Positions 6,247 through 6,479 of a stretch of 6,479 nucleotides of DNA are shown here, one piece after another (position 1 is the first letter of the stretch; every line of letters begins with the position of its first letter). Position numbers and translations under genes: made by a program. Origin of the DNA: Candidatus Atribacteria bacterium 1244-E10-H5-B2 (GTDB taxonomy: Bacteria; Atribacterota; JS1; SB-45; 34-128); NCBI GenBank assembly GCA_003575245.1, contig NMQN01000640.1:1-6479 (forward strand). The letters are read 5' to 3'. Below the pieces are notes generated by a model. It searched no databases. It worked only from the letters and a program-made list of their open reading frames with translations, and was not told where the DNA came from.

Positions 6247-6479
6247 ATGGAAAATAATTTAAAGATAGAAGGATACGAACTATTAAATCAAAAAGTTTAT
6301 CGGGTATTAAAGACAGAAATTGTGAAAGGATTTTTAGAACCAGGAACTAAATTGTTAGAAAATAAAATTGCTGAAGAAATGCAGGTAAGTAGAACTCCGG
6401 TTAGAGAAGCTATGCAAAAATTAGTGGCTGAAGGATTTGTAAAGATGATTCCAAATCAGACAATGGTTGTGACCGAAGT
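6247..6479 (+). CDS. GntR-family transcriptional regulator, 3' end cut by window
   Basis: Only the first 77 codons are present. They form the winged helix-turn-helix DNA-binding domain of the GntR family: an N-terminal helix (VYRVLKTEIVKGFLEPGTKL), then the recognition region AEEMQVSRTPVREAMQKL (about residues 42-59), then the wing start EGFVKMIPNQ. The VSRTPVREA signature favours the FadR/FCD type, whose C-terminal helical domain binds small acids or metals, but that part lies outside the window. The first in-frame ATG after a stop is at 6247, with a modest GGGAAGA (6232-6238) site upstream. It has its own promoter and follows pyrE by 159 bases, so it is probably not part of the pyr unit. 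The effector and targets cannot be told. Confidence 0.88.
   Translation, partial: MENNLKIEGYELLNQKVYRVLKTEIVKGFLEPGTKLLENKIAEEMQVSRTPVREAMQKLVAEGFVKMIPNQTMVVTE

Overview
The window is a stretch of an AT-rich bacterial chromosome in which every gene lies on the + strand. It carries the end of a succinyl-CoA synthetase operon (sucC, cut by the window edge, then sucD), a pyrimidine biosynthesis operon (pyrR, pyrK, pyrD, pyrF, pyrE), and the first 77 codons of a GntR-family regulator. GTG and TTG starts, purine-rich Shine-Dalgarno sites, PyrR-controlled transcription and an NAD-linked (class 1B) dihydroorotate dehydrogenase resemble Firmicutes and several deep-branching anaerobic lineages. Degenerate 7-9 base intergenic repeats are something I loosely associate with uncultured anaerobic bacteria. 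I cannot name the phylum from sequence alone.

Layout: 1-973 sucC (3' part) and 970-1848 sucD, translationally overlapping. 1849-2217 is a regulatory region with a sigma70-like promoter at 1940-1968. Behind it lie two complete attenuators of the PyrR type in series, each made of a PyrR-binding hairpin, an antiterminator and a rho-independent terminator. 2218-2754 is pyrR. 2755-3014 is a repeat-rich spacer. From about 3015 to 6087 come pyrK, pyrD, pyrF and pyrE, tightly packed with an 8-base overlap or gaps of 18 and 3 bases. 6088-6246 holds a promoter for the next gene with a palindrome at its predicted start point, followed by the GntR-family gene from 6247.

How it works together: PyrR senses uridine nucleotides and binds the leader RNA, favouring the terminators. 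When UMP/UTP is low the antiterminators should form and RNA polymerase continues into pyrR-KDFE. PyrD and PyrK oxidise dihydroorotate to orotate with NAD+, PyrE adds the ribose phosphate from PRPP, and PyrF decarboxylates OMP to UMP. The genes for the early steps (carAB, pyrB, pyrC) are absent between pyrR and pyrE and must lie elsewhere if the pathway is complete.

The most notable observation is the tandem arrangement of two PyrR attenuators in a single leader. The second is a near-canonical match. The first keeps the architecture but has U-A pairs where the usual motif has G-C. Also of interest are an apparent ATT start for pyrK, a mosaic of four short degenerate tandem repeats ahead of pyrK, and a TGTATACA palindrome at the promoter of the GntR-family gene.
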